NCBI GenBank assembly: GCA_030267565.1
Contig: BRXU01000011.1
Coordinates: 1,664,501-1,728,500 of the forward strand
DNA from: Pleodorina starrii
Taxonomy: Eukaryota > Chlorophyta > Chlorophyceae > Chlamydomonadales > Volvocaceae
DNA: 64,000 bases
Reading direction: 5' to 3'
Part shown: one piece after another, positions 24,702 through 36,142 of the stretch
How the letters are laid out: each line of letters starts with the position of its first letter
Numbering within the stretch: position 1 is the first letter of the stretch
Position numbers and translations under genes: made by a program
The notes under the pieces: generated by a model
Seen by the model: only the letters and a program-made list of their open reading frames with translations
Databases searched by the model: none
Told to the model about the DNA's origin: nothing

Positions 24702-25818
24702 GGGGGGGCTGAGGAGGTGGGGCTGCGATGGGGGTTGGGTCAGAGGAGGCGGATGTGAAGGGGAGGAGGAGGAGGAGCGGGCGGTCAGCGGGCGAGGGCC
24801 TTTTGTTTTTTCCTGACCCTGCCGCTCTCTCTCTCTCTGTTGGCCTCTCGTGTATAAGTACATGTACATGCGCGTGTGTTTGTATGTCCATACGGTTATA
24901 TGCCGATGTGCAGTATCGGGTAGTTGGAAGTCGGCTGTGTTGACGTGGAAACTAAAGAGGCAGGCTCTGCAGCATTGTTTTCAAGATAGGGCGCAGGGGG
25001 GGCCAATGTGCAACGGGGTGGGGGTTTAGGGCGGTACGCGCCAGCCAAGCAATCTCGTTGTGGGTCGGGTCGGGTCGGGTCGTGGTCGGGTCGGCTGTGA
25101 AACGATTCAGTCGAAGTGAGCGATGGATGCAGGAGGCAGGAGTGGTGCGTTGCGAACTTGCGATGCGGTGGTGTTGCGCTGTGTGCCGTCCGGGGTTGCG
25201 GAGGATGCGGAGGGTGCTTTTCCCTTCTAGGTGTTATGGGGTTGAGGAAATGTTTCATCACATAATACGATGGCTGCTTGTTTTTAGTTGTTGCACTGCG
25301 GAGTCTGCATTGCGGAGGCTGGGCTTTGGAGTCCAGCCGGGCCGAAATTGGCGCGCGTCGGCGGGGAGTGCAGGCAAAGCAACACGAGGCGCGGGAGGTG
25401 CCCTGATGGCAGTTTACTGTCGAGTCGGCTGTAAAACGATTCATCCGCCCGTGAGGAATGGCGTTAAACATCGTGACTGCTCCACTCAATACTGTAGTCG
25501 GATCCGCGAAGTCATGCCACGCCGACAGGTGGTGAGCCATGCGATGACGGCTGAGTCGTGAGCTTCCGAATAAGGATCAACAACGATTCAACATGGCACC
25601 CGAAGCACCACCTCATCCAGCTGTGCAGCTGCGGCAGAAGTACAGGCAATACAAATCGGGCGACAGCAACCACGACATCATTCATTTCACGCGTTTTCGT
25701 ATTTAGTTTGTTGGGGAGGGGTTAACGGAATGCCAGCGTAATACTGTCGTCCCATCATAAATCAAACAAATCAAAGCTTCGCTCCGAAGCGCCGCTCCGC
25801 GCCGAAGGGAAACGACCG
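24702..25818. other. Intergenic region before the UvdE gene
   Basis: This is the 3' flank of the F-box gene followed by the UvdE promoter region. Two imperfect copies of GTCGGCTGTGAAACGATTCA lie near 25088 and 25422, the second as GTCGGCTGTAAAACGATTCA. A short GGGTC run lies near 25064-25082. A 214-codon minus-strand open frame over 24896-25540 has no recognisable domain and is not called. Confidence 0.4.
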
Positions 25819-28800
25819 ATGCAAGTCTGTTGCCGCCGCCTGGCGCGCCTGGCAGCACGCAGCAGCTCCTCTGATCGCGCTCATCGCGCTTCTGCCCGCT
25901 CATCAGCGGCGACTTGCCTCGCGGCGGCGTCGCGCTGCCGCGTGAGCTGCTCGCAAATCCACTTCTCGTCATCGCTGCCGGGAGGATCTTACGTCACTCG
26001 CGCCACGCCGCCCCCAACCACCGCTGCCGCACACGTCCCACCGCACATCGTACCACTCGTCCGAATCAGATTCGCACCTGCAGCCACAAGCAGGCACAAC
26101 GTCGCACCGCGCGTCCACTGCGTCCCGCCAAACACCCCTCCTTTTGGCTCCAGTAGCAGAAAGTGCTGCTCGGTAGCAGACGCAGGAGCACTCAAAGCAG
26201 CAGAATCCGCGACGCCGGAGGAAACAGCAGAACAATCAACAGCAGAAGCAGCAACAGCAACAACAAGAGCAGCAAGAGAAGTAACGGGCACCAGCGTTTC
26301 AGCAGCCAAGCGCGAAGCGGGCCGAGTGAGCTTCGATATGGATGCTGCCAACAACCACGATGCCACCGGCGCGCGCTCCACGCCCGCGCGGCGCCGAACG
26401 ACCCGCGGGTCATCCGCTCTGGCGTCGCCTCCGCCAGACGCGCCCGCAGCCGCCTTTGTCGGCAGCGGCGAAACGCCGTCTCTGCTGCGACTGACCACTC
26501 TGCCGCAGCTGACCTCTCCATCTCCCGCGGCACCGGCGACGCCTGCCACGCGCCCGTACGACACGCATGCATCTGCATCGCCGAGCGCAAACGCCGTGTT
26601 AGCCGTTGCCGAGGCGCCGCTGGCGGCGGCGGCGGCGGTGAGGCAGGTGATCCGCAGGTCGCGCAAAGCGAGCGCGCGCCGCAACGGCGGCGGCGCCGCT
26701 GGCGGCCGTGCTGCGGCGTCCACCGCCGTCGCGGCGCTGGCGCAGGATGAGCAGGGCAACGAACGCGGCGGCGACGGCAGCGATGGCGGTGACGGTCGCG
26801 GTAGCGGCTCCGCCGACGGAGCTAGCGCCGACGGCGGCGGCAGCATCGACGGCGACGGCAGAAGTAGTGGTGAGGACCCAGCAGCCGCTGAGGAGGGGCG
26901 TCCGCGCCGCACGTCTGCACGCCTGCGCAACCGCAACCGCAGCGCCGGGGGGGCCGCCGCCGTGACGGCAGACGCTGCGCCGGCGGCGGCGGCGGCGCCG
27001 CCGCCGGCTGTCGAGTCGGCCGGCACCACCAACGCGAAGCGACAGCGAAGGACCGGCGCCGCCGCCGCCAAGACCGGAGACGACGGCGGCGAGGCGACGA
27101 CAGCGACGGCGACGGCGACAGCATCCAAGCGACGGAAGCGCTCTTCGGCCGGCGGCGGCGCCGCCGCCGCCGCCACCGCCAGTGACAGCGGCGGCAGCGA
27201 CCGGGATGTCGGGGCCGCCGCTGCGGCGGCGGCGGCGGCGGCGGACGCAGCGGTGGAGGAGGATGAGGGCGCGGAGGAGGAGAAGGAGGAAGGCAAGAAG
27301 GGCAGGGCGAAGAAGCCGCCGCGGCGGACCAAGGCGATGGTTTCGGAGGAGATCCGTACGGCGGCGGCGCGCGGCGAGTTTGCGCAGCTGGTGACGCTGC
27401 ATGAGCTGTACCCCCACTCCAGGTCGTACGGCCCTGGCCCGGTGGTGCTGTCGCCGACGGCGCTGGCGGTGGCGGAGGCGGAGAACGCGCGCCTGGCGGA
27501 GGCGACGGCGGCAGCGGCGGCAGCGGCAGCGCAGCAGGCCGCGCTGGCGGCGGCGGCGGCTGCCGCCGTTAATGCCGCCGCGCAGGGCTTGGGCGCCGGC
27601 AGCGACGGCAGCAGCGGCGGCGAGGGGACTGAGCCGGACGGCGACGGCGACGTCGTAGGGGCAGGCCGGGGCCGGGGCCGAGGGGCCGGAAGGGGCCGTG
27701 GGAGGAGTGGCCGCGCGCAGACCAAGAAGGCCGCCGCTGCTGCTGAAGACCCGGGCGGGGACGGCGAGGGGGCGGCGGAGGCCAGCGGCGGCGGCGCCGT
27801 CGCGGCCGCGCCGCAGCCGGCGATCGTACACCCGATGCCAGCCACCGTTCCCAACCTGGGTTACGCCTGCTTGTGCGCGACGCTGCGGGACTACGACATC
27901 TTCGCAAGCAGGTACGGCAGCTGGACGAGCCAGTGCGCGGCGTCCGCCGTCGTGCACCTCTCCACACACGTACACACGTAATGCCCGCTTGCGGCCGCAG
28001 ACCCAACCTCTTTCGCACCTCTCCCTACCTGCCGCCATCCCTGGACGCCATCTTTCGCCGCCATCTCCGACGATGATCTCATTTCTCATGTGACGATCTG
28101 ACGATGCCTGCGACTTGGTCTGTGTGCGTATGTGTGTTACCGTATGTATGTTTATGTGTATGCGTATGCGTGTACATGTGTGTTATGTATATGTATATGT
28201 GTATGTGCATATGCCTCCTCATCATCATCATCATCATCACGTCCTCAGGGATACCACCAAGGCGGGCTTCCAGTCACGTGGTCTGGACTACGTGAGCAAG
28301 CTGGCACTGGCCAACGCCCGGGACCTGCGGCCGCTGATAGAGTGGAACCAGGCGCACGGGATACGACTCTTCCGCCTCTCCTCGGGTGGGTGGGTGTATC
28401 CGGGTGGATGCTGGATGGGTGGGTGTGTCGGGTGGGTGGATGTACTTGGGTGGGTGGCTGGGTGGGTGTATCCGGGTGGATGGGGACTGACGGATGAAAA
28501 GAATGAGGCCGCCTGTGGATTTTGCTGTGGGCGGGTTGTGTTACCTAGTACCACTGTGTATGTGTGTGTGTGTGTGTGAGCGTCTGTGTCGTACTGTCGT
28601 GCCGCCGCAGTCCGCGCGGCTCCCTGCACGGTTTCCCGATTGGGCCCATACATTGACCGCTTCTCCGCCCTCCCCTTGTCCTGTTCCGCGCCACTGCTCC
28701 TCCCCATCAGTCTCTCGGGTCCGTTCGCTAAACGTCACCCTCCGTCCCTCAGCTGCGGTACCTTCTTTTCTCTTTTGCCATCCCCCCCTTTTTCCCTCGC

Positions 28801-31800
28801 TCACCTCACACACCCACACATCATCAAAGGCATATTCCCCTGGATGAGCTTCTACCAGTTGGAGGAGCTGCCGGACGCTGAGGCCATCAAAGAGGTACGA
28901 CACGGGTACGGCACGCATACGGCATGCATACGGCATGCGTACGGCACATGCACGGCACACATACGGCGCTCGTAACGGTCGCGGGTTATAGAACAAGACC
29001 TAAGGGCATGTTTGTGCTGGCACCTAAACGCTGCCGCTGGTGTTCTGCCAACCCTGCTGCTCCCCCGCTCCTCCCCTCCTGCCGCCCGCCCGGCCCGGCC
29101 TAACGTATGAAACACACACGTCAGCTCCCCTGCCCCCCCTCCGCAGGCTCTGGCGGACGCGGGCGCGGCGGCACGGCAGTACGGCCACCGCATCACCTTC
29201 CACCCCTCCGAGTTCACCAAGATTGCCTCCGATAAGTGAGCGAGCGAACACACAGCGGGGGCGCCGCGGGTGTAAGGCGGGGGCGAAGGCCGGCGAGGTT
29301 CGTTGTAGCAAAGCTGCGGCGGGTGCTGTCAGGCCAAGGGCGGAGGTGGCTTTGGGCTGCTTTGGGCTTTTGGCTGCTTTTGGCTTCGTCTGCGATTTAT
29401 CGCCGAGCGTCGCCCCTTCGGCTCTCCGGTGTTACTCTTTACCGCTCACCTGCAGCTCGGCTCAGATATGATAAGAAGTCGCACAGTCACCTTGCAGGCA
29501 CCCTCGCGCGCATGGACCCCTTGTACAAACTTGTATGTCCACCCCACGGGGAATCCAACCCGGAGCCCCGCAGTCCTTGCCCCTTCTCTCCTAATATTAT
29601 TTCTAACTTCTTATGAGAATTAATAATAGATTTAGATTAAAACGTTTGCCCTTGTTATAATTCATGCAACCCTACACACGCAAACCCCGCCCTCAGCCCC
29701 CCCTCCCCCTGCCCAACGCCCCTCAGGCCCGAGGTGGTGGAAACGAGCATCAAGGAGCTCGAGGTGCACAGCCGCATCTTCGACCTCATGTGAGCGACCC
29801 GCGGGTCGGTGCGGCCCCGGGTGTGTGTGTGTGGCGTTGTGGGTGTATGCGTGTAGGTGTGGATGTGTTGACCCCTCCTCCATCACGTACGTCCCTCCGC
29901 TGCGGTATCGTCTTTATTACGGTACCTCCCTCCCACCGCCACTGCCTCCTTCCTCCTTCCTCCTTCCTCCTTCCTCCTTCCTCCTTCCTCCTTCCTCCTT
30001 CCTCCTTCCTCCTTCCTCCTTCCTCCTTCCTCCTTCCTCCTTCCTCCTTCCTCCTTCCTCCTTCCTCCTTCCTCCTTCCTCCTTCCTCCTTCCTCCTTCC
30101 TCCTTCCTCCTTCCTCCTTCCTCCTTCCTCCTTCCTCCTTCCTCCTTCCTCCTTCCTCCTTCCTCCTTCCTCCTTCCTCCTTCCTCCTTCCTCCTTCCTC
30201 CTTCCTCCTTCCTCCTTCCTCCTTCCTCCTTCCTCCTTCCTCCTTCCTCCTTCCTCCTTCCTCCTTCCTCCTTCCTCCTTCCTCCTTCCTCCTTCCTCCT
30301 TCCTCCTTCCTCCTTCCTCCTTCCTCCTTCCTCCTTCCTCCTTCCTCCTTCCTCCTTCCTCCTTCCTCCTTCCTCCTTCCTCCTTCCTCCTTCCTCCTTC
30401 CTCCTTCCTCCTTCCTCCTTCCTCCTTCCTCCTTCCTCCTTCCTCCTTCCTCCTTCCTCCTTCCTCCTTCCTCCTTCCTCCTTCCTCCTTCCTCCTTCCT
30501 CCTTCCTCCTTCCTCCTTCCTCCTTCCTCCTTCCTCCTTCCTCCTTCCTCCTTCCTCCTTCCTCCTTCCTCCTTCCTCCTTCCTCCTTCCTCCTTCCTCC
30601 TTCCTCCTTCCTCCTTCCTCCTTCCTCCTTCCTCCTTCCTCCTTCCTCCTTCCTCCTTCCTCCTTCCTCCTTCCTCCTTCCTCCTTCCTCCTTCCTCCTT
30701 CCTCCTTCCTCCTTCCTCCTTCCTCCTTCCTCTCGCCTCTCGCCTCTCGCCTCCACCTGCCTTCCATCTACCTTCCACCCACCGCGATTCCTCCGCCACT
30801 CGCTCTCTGTTCGTCACAGTCACAGTCGCTTGTGCCCACTCGTCCATCCGCGCTGTGCTCCGCTCTGCTGCGCTCCAATTGGCTCCAGGGGCTTTCTGCC
30901 CGCCACGCCGTACAACAAGATCAACATCCACGTGGGCGGAGTGTACGGCGACAAGATCGCGTCCATGGACCGCTTCGCCAAGGTACCGGTACCCATTGTT
31001 GCTGCACTGCCGTAACGGCCCCTCCATAGGGCCCTCTATGGGGCCCTCTCAGCCCTCTCAGCCCGATTTGCCGCAATGACGGCATCGAGGCACCTGGGGG
31101 TATGGGCAGCGGGGGCCGAAGGGTCGGCTCCCCGAACCCCATCCAGTGGGTGCGTGTGCCGGATATGCATCGCTCTCCTGTCTCTCATGCGCGCGCCAGA
31201 TAGATGGATAGATAGATAGAGTAAACGACATGAGAGAGTTACGTGTCGCGGCGCAACCCCCGGCTCATCATGCCCCCGCATTTTTCCCCAACCCCCTCTG
31301 CTTCCGCTCCGCCCCGCTCTCCACTCAGGTGGTTCTGGAGCGGCTTAGTCCCAACTGCCGCGCGCGGTTGACGGTTGAGAACGACGACCGTCCCTCCATG
31401 TACTCGGTGTCTGACCTGGTGTATCTGGCGCATAAGGCCCACATACCCATCGTCTTTGATTTCCACCACCACCGGTTCTGCACCGGTGAGCTGCTGAGCG
31501 CTGTCGGGGAGGGCAAAGGGGAGAGCGAAGGGGGGGAGGGGGGAAGGGGGAGGGGCTGGGCCGCTGCCCGGGGGTCCGATGGGTGTGAAACAGGATCAGG
31601 AGCAAAGCGGCCGCGGCGACGTTGATGACCAAAGCTCGGCGGGTGTGGGAGAGCGGACGGCTGAATGACCCACGGGTCACGACCTGGTTCAGAATCCCGA
31701 TCCTGGATCTTAACCTTGGATTCGTGATCTTAGGGTTTCCCACTTTCGGTCCTGGATCCTGGACCTTGAGCTCTAGAGATATCTTATCCCTCAGTCCTGA

Positions 31801-32485
31801 AATTCTGAACCCTGCAGTCTCCCAACTCTCTTCACTCCTGAACCCCAACTCCCTCACCCTTGAACCTCCTGAACTCTGGATTCCCCCAACCCTCCCCCCT
31901 TTACACGACACGACGCAGGCGGTCTGAGCGAGGAGGCGGCGTTCCGTTTGGCTCTCAGCACGTGGCCCACCGGTGTACGACCCATCGTACATTGGAGTGA
32001 GAGTCAGGAGGGCCGCCGCCCCCACGCGCACAGCGACTACATCTCCGGACCCATCAACCTGTACGGCATGGAGCAGGAGGTACCGGTACGACAGGGTGGC
32101 AATGGGGTTTGTAATGTGTGTGTGATCAACCTAGCCATTTCGTAAGCAGCCATGACGTCACAACCATGTTCCAACTTCCAACGGCCGGTTTTGGCTGCCT
32201 CTTGGCCTCTGATCCCACAACAAACACCAACCTCTCTACAACGAACGGTTCAACCATAGTAACGTGCAACGGTGTCTGGTCGATTGTACTGGACTTGGTA
32301 TGTACAACAGTACGACATTTCCATTGCAGGTGGACGTGATGATTGAGAGCAAGGCCAAGGAGCTGGCGCTGCTGCATTACCGGGAGGCGGCGGTGGCGGG
32401 CAGGCGGGCGGTGAGGCCGGAGACGGCGGGCGGTGGCGGCGCCGGCAGCGGGGCGGCGGCGACGGCGGCCGAGTGCGACGATTGA
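25819..32485 (+). CDS. UV-damage endonuclease (UvdE/UVE1 family), nine exons
   Basis: Exons: 25819-27911, 28249-28385, 28830-28894, 29147-29235, 29727-29789, 30889-30982, 31329-31485, 31919-32079 and 32330-32485, together 1004 residues. The catalytic TIM barrel fills the last third. Family blocks are [14 protein letters not shown], the segment ending [68 protein letters not shown], and a segment with HWSESQ then HSDYI. The His, Glu and Asp of these blocks are the expected metal ligands. UvdE nicks DNA 5' of UV photoproducts independently of light. The N-terminal roughly 675 residues are Ala/Gly/Ser-rich with basic patches, and the first roughly 55 ([19 protein letters not shown] onward) look like an organelle transit peptide. 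An in-frame ATG at 26338 would give a shorter form. Confidence 0.9.
28381..28490. repeat. GGGTGGGTG-type minisatellite at a UvdE intron start
   Basis: The intron after exon 2 opens with imperfect repeats of GGGTGGGTG and GGTGTATCCGGGTGGATG, directly overlapping the splice donor. The coding-strand G-runs could form quadruplexes. Confidence 0.7.
28895..28973. repeat. TACGGCATGC-like repeats at the exon 3 donor
   Basis: From the splice donor onward, about seven imperfect copies of an 11-12 base unit near TACGGCATGCG follow one another. Confidence 0.75.
29945..30731. repeat. Heptanucleotide array (CTCCTTC)n, about 112 copies
   Basis: The intron between UvdE exons 5 and 6 holds about 787 bases of an essentially perfect 7-base pyrimidine repeat, followed by a few variant CTCTCGC units. 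All frames are open and read as Leu-Pro-Pro-Ser-Ser-Phe-Leu or Glu-Glu-Gly-Gly-Arg-Arg-Lys repeats, which are artefacts. The unit is mirror-symmetric and one strand is pure purine. Confidence 0.97.
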
Positions 32486-32836
32486 GGTTGATGAAGAGAG
32501 GATACGGCAGCTTTAGAAAATACGGCAAACAGCTTTATGCTGTACATTGTCTGAGGGCATCAGCAGGCTGGGACTCGAAGAATGCAGCGGCAGGGCAGTG
32601 GGGCGCAGTGCGTGCTCTAAACGAACGGTGGATGTGGGCCCTTTGGCGTAAAGCGTGCGAGGCGATTTAGTATGTAGCAAGCGGACAACGGTGTGCCAAG
32701 GATGCGCGTGCGTGCGCGCTGGTGCCCCGGGGAGACAGTGCAGCGGAGATTGGGTGTGCACAGAGTCGCTTTCGAGAGGCGCACAGCGAGCCTGCAGGGC
32801 AGTGACTGTTCTGATGGTTGTCCTGATTTTGAGTCC

Positions 32837-32870
32837 AGCCACCCAGCCAGCCACTCAGCCAGCCAGCCAC

Positions 32871-32916
<46 letters not shown>

Positions 32917-33072
32917 GCCCACTCAGCCACCCAGCCACCTAGCCAGCCAGCCAGCCAGCCAGCCACCTAGCCAGCCGCCCAGCCAGCCAGCCAGCCAGCC
33001 ATCTAGCCAGTCGCCCAGCCAGCCAGCCAGCCAGCCGCCCACTCAGCCACCCAGCCAGCCACCTAGCCAGCT
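32837..33072. repeat. (CCAG)n tetranucleotide array with variants
   Basis: Long runs of CCAG alternate with CCACTCAG, CCACCTAG and CCGCCCAG variants. Frames through it give Ser-Gln-Pro-Ala or Trp-Leu-Ala-Gly runs. A short GGCTG array near 33257-33291 has the reverse-complement unit. Confidence 0.95.
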
Positions 33073-33307
33073 GGTACAAGTACGACAGGCTCCGCAGTAA
33101 TCCACCAGCTCGCACACCTTCGCCTGCACACGGACGCAACACACCGACCAGCCCCGCCATTTATCGACCGCTTCCCCGGACGTATTTACAGCGCACCACC
33201 GTACGGCAACGAACAACCGACAACAAACAAACTACCTTTTTGGCAGCGGCAACAGCTGCTGGCTGGCTCTCTGGCTGGCTGGCTGGCTGGATTGCGACCC
33301 GAGCAGG

Positions 33308-33348
33308 GCCCGTCGCGTCGCGTCGCGTCGCGTCGCGTCGCGTCGCGT
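33308..33348. repeat. (GTCGC)n array
   Basis: About eight tandem copies of GTCGC lie in the spacer. Confidence 0.9.
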
Positions 33349-33855
33349 GGCATGGCTGGTCGACGAATATTTAGTACCGTACTCTTCCGGATTTAGGAGC
33401 TCCTCCTCGTGACAACCACAACAAATACGCACCCCAGAGCCAGGAGCCCCCCGATAACGTAGACAAATCTTTTGCGAGCAAGCGCCTTCCGAGGGGGCGC
33501 ATACGTATATCCCTCGTATACCTCACGTATACCTCAGTCCCGCACGCCACACACTCCCGAAATAATACCGCCAATAATGCCCAAGCCGGAGCCGGAGCGG
33601 ACGGCGACGGCGCGGGCGACAGGCAGGGCCAGGCCACGACGGGGTGGGTCAACAGCAGGACGCCGGAATGGGAGGCGTGTGGGTTGTGGCGCAGCGCTGT
33701 GCACAGCCACAGCCCCAAAGCACAGTCCCAAAGCACAGCCCCAAGCACAGCTCAGAGCTCTCCGGGCCAAGTGAGCACTCCAAAAGGCCAGCAAGCCCTA
33801 CCCAAAAGCCATCCCAGTTAGCATGACAGCTCTTGCCGACCCCAGAAGTTTGCAG

Positions 33856-33911
33856 ACAGCTAGGCGGCTAGCTGGGTAGCTAGCTAGGTAGCTAGGCGGC
33901 TAGCTAGGCAG
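33856..33911. repeat. GCTAG-type short tandem repeat
   Basis: Units GCTAGGCG, GCTAGCTG and GTAGCTAG alternate. Many contain the palindrome GCTAGC. Confidence 0.85.
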
Positions 33912-34687
33912 CTGAAATGCCGGCACTGTACGAAAAGCAAAAGTGCACAACGCCAGACGAGCCGAGACAATAAATGGGAAACGCCGACAGGGTGGGACGA
34001 GGAAACCTCTCCGCGCGCGTGGCAAGTGAAAAATTCATGTTGGGGGGGACCCACACAGAAAAATCCGCCCGTCAGAAAGACCTCAAGCCCCCCCCACCAC
34101 ACACACGCATACACACACACGCCCCCCTCTCTCGTATTCATGTACACCACTGCAACCCCCCGGGGGCACACACGCTCTTCCACGCATTCTCCTCACTCCC
34201 ACACGCGCGCGTCCGCGCAAACCCTCCCTCCCTTTCAAAACATCCGGACGCAGTCGCTCCCGGATTTCGTCGTCCGTCAAGCGCCCAGAACGGGAGCAAG
34301 CCCCGACGCAGCCGCTGCCTCGACATCGCGTCTCATGAGCAGAGACAAATCACACACGCACGCACACACGCACACACAACCATATTAAATCTCCTGGAGC
34401 CCTCTCGTCTGGTCCACGCACATGCGCACGCCCCCCCCACACACACAGTCACACAGTCACACACACCCCACACGTGCGCGCACAAACCCACGCGCGAGAT
34501 CAAGACTCCAACGCCGATTGCCAGCCCAACCACAACCCCGGGAAGATCTCGAGGTCCCAGCCACTGCCCACTGCCCACTGCCACACATCACTCCACTTCC
34601 GAAACATTCCTCTCCACGACCTCAGCCCGGCCATTTTATTTCTCTGAAAAACTCCTCAGAAACGCGTTTTGAAAGATTTTCCGCCCG

Positions 34688-36016
34688 CTATTTGTATCCC
34701 CATCGCGTCAACTCGTCGCGCACCAACTGCCGGCTCCGCGAGCTGACCAGACCCGCCTTGCGCAGCCCGCCATCGTCCAACAACGCCAGCTCGTCCAAAC
34801 CGCCGTTAACCGCCCCCCTGATGGATCTGGAATAGTGGCCAAGGCCCAGCGAGTCTAGGAGCTCCGAAATCGACGAGGGACGGCGCTGCAGCGGCGCCAG
34901 GCGGCCGCCGCCGCCGCCGCCGGCGGCGGCGGCGGCGGCCGTGACGGCGGCTGCGGCGGCGAGGCTGCCGGCGGAGGTTCTGATGGGGGAGGTGAGCGGG
35001 TGCAGCGGCGTCGGCGCGCCGCCAGAGCCGGTCTGACGCAGGCCGTACACGGTGCCGTACTCGCCGCCAGGAGATTGTACGGCAGAGTATACGGCCTCTG
35101 GGGACACTGGCGCCGCCGACGTGATGGCGTCGACGGCGGCGGCGGCGCCGGCGGAGGGGTCGTGTAGTTCGGGCTGAGACGCGGTACGCAGGCGAGCGAG
35201 GCGCGCGCGCGTTTCCGAAGACAGGCCGGCGTACGGCGACGATCCGCCAACCGCGGTGGTGGGGGCGGCGGTGGCGTCAACGGTGGTGGTGGTGCTGGCG
35301 ACGCCGCCGTACATCGTCGCCCCCGACGCCGCCGCCGGCGGCGAGAAGACGAGCGGCGGGGAGCCGACCGAGCCGGTAGTCGAGATGCCGCCGGCGCTGA
35401 CGCTGCCGGCGACACTGCTGACGATGGTTGCTGCGGCGGCGCCGCCGGCGCCGCCGCCGACGGAGGGCAACGCGCCGGCGGACGCTGCCTTCAGCGGCGC
35501 GTGTATTCGCCGCATGGTCGCGCTGCTGATGCCGCCCGCGCCGGTGGCGGCGCCGCCGCCGCCGCCGCCGCCGCCCGGCTGAATCTTCAGCAGCGGCTCC
35601 GAAGCCGACTGAGGCGATTGCGTCGGCTCGAGGTCCCCGACAAAGCTGATGACCTCCTCCGCGGAGTTCCGCGCCGCTTCCGCCGCGGCGGCGGCGGCGC
35701 CGCCGCCGCCGCCGCCGCCTTGCGCCGGCATGAGCTGCTGCACTCCAATCAGCCGCTGTCCAGCCCCCTGCTGCTGTTGCTGTTGCTGTTGCTGAAGCGC
35801 GGTCAGCAGTTGCTGGTGCATCAGTGTCGCCGCAAGCGGCGACGCGCCGCCGCCGCCGCCGCCGCCACCCATGCCGCTGAGTCGGAAGGACGTGTTGCGG
35901 GAAGGGACTTTGGAGCCGCCTCGCGATCCGGCGCGCCGCGGCGACGCGGCGCCGGAGCCCGGCGGCGGCGGACCGATGACGGATTGACCCTGTCCCTGTC
36001 CCTGTCCCGCGTGCAT
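34688..36016 (-). CDS. SAM-domain protein with long low-complexity region
   Basis: The last roughly 60 residues form a sterile alpha motif: ISELLDSLGLGHYSRSIRG, then LDELALLDDGGLRKAGL and a closing helix RQLVRDELTRWGYK. SAM domains mediate protein or RNA binding and polymerisation, and a single C-terminal one does not define a pathway. The rest is Ala/Gly/Ser/Thr-rich with a polyGln tract (residues about 71-79) and Ser-Pro sites. The given start is the first ATG of the open frame. The frame stays open upstream with sensible sequence (RRHTSDASFVQDLSPG) to an acceptor-like CACTTTCAG near 36145, so the true start is probably in an earlier exon that I could not place. Confidence 0.65.
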   Translation of the reverse strand: MHAGQGQGQGQSVIGPPPPGSGAASPRRAGSRGGSKVPSRNTSFRLSGMGGGGGGGGASPLAATLMHQQLLTALQQQQQQQQQGAGQRLIGVQQLMPAQGGGGGGGAAAAAAEAARNSAEEVISFVGDLEPTQSPQSASEPLLKIQPGGGGGGGGAATGAGGISSATMRRIHAPLKAASAGALPSVGGGAGGAAAATIVSSVAGSVSAGGISTTGSVGSPPLVFSPPAAASGATMYGGVASTTTTVDATAAPTTAVGGSSPYAGLSSETRARLARLRTASQPELHDPSAGAAAAVDAITSAAPVSPEAVYSAVQSPGGEYGTVYGLRQTGSGGAPTPLHPLTSPIRTSAGSLAAAAAVTAAAAAAGGGGGGRLAPLQRRPSSISELLDSLGLGHYSRSIRGAVNGGLDELALLDDGGLRKAGLVSSRSRQLVRDELTRWGYK

Positions 36017-36142
36017 CCGCTGAATACGAGTGAAGCTGGAGAGCGACGCCGCCGGCGGCCCCGGCGACAGGTCCTGTACGAACGAAGCATCGCTGGTGTG
36101 GCGGCGGCTGACGGCGACGACGGCTGCGGTGTTGGTGCTGCC

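Larger units (their letters stand above)
32486..34687. other. Repeat-rich spacer between UvdE and the SAM gene
   Basis: The two flanking genes converge here. The spacer holds the CCAG, GTCGC and GCTAG arrays listed separately, CA-rich stretches at 34085-34140 and 34340-34470, and no convincing coding frame. Confidence 0.5.

Noticed and set aside
29664..31079. Long open frames on both strands through the heptamer array
   Set aside because: They are produced by a 7-base unit without stops. True UvdE exons flank the array with correct phases.
33308..33348. CRISPR-like array
   Set aside because: The GTCGC units are contiguous with no spacers, and the host is eukaryotic. The same applies to every other array in the window.
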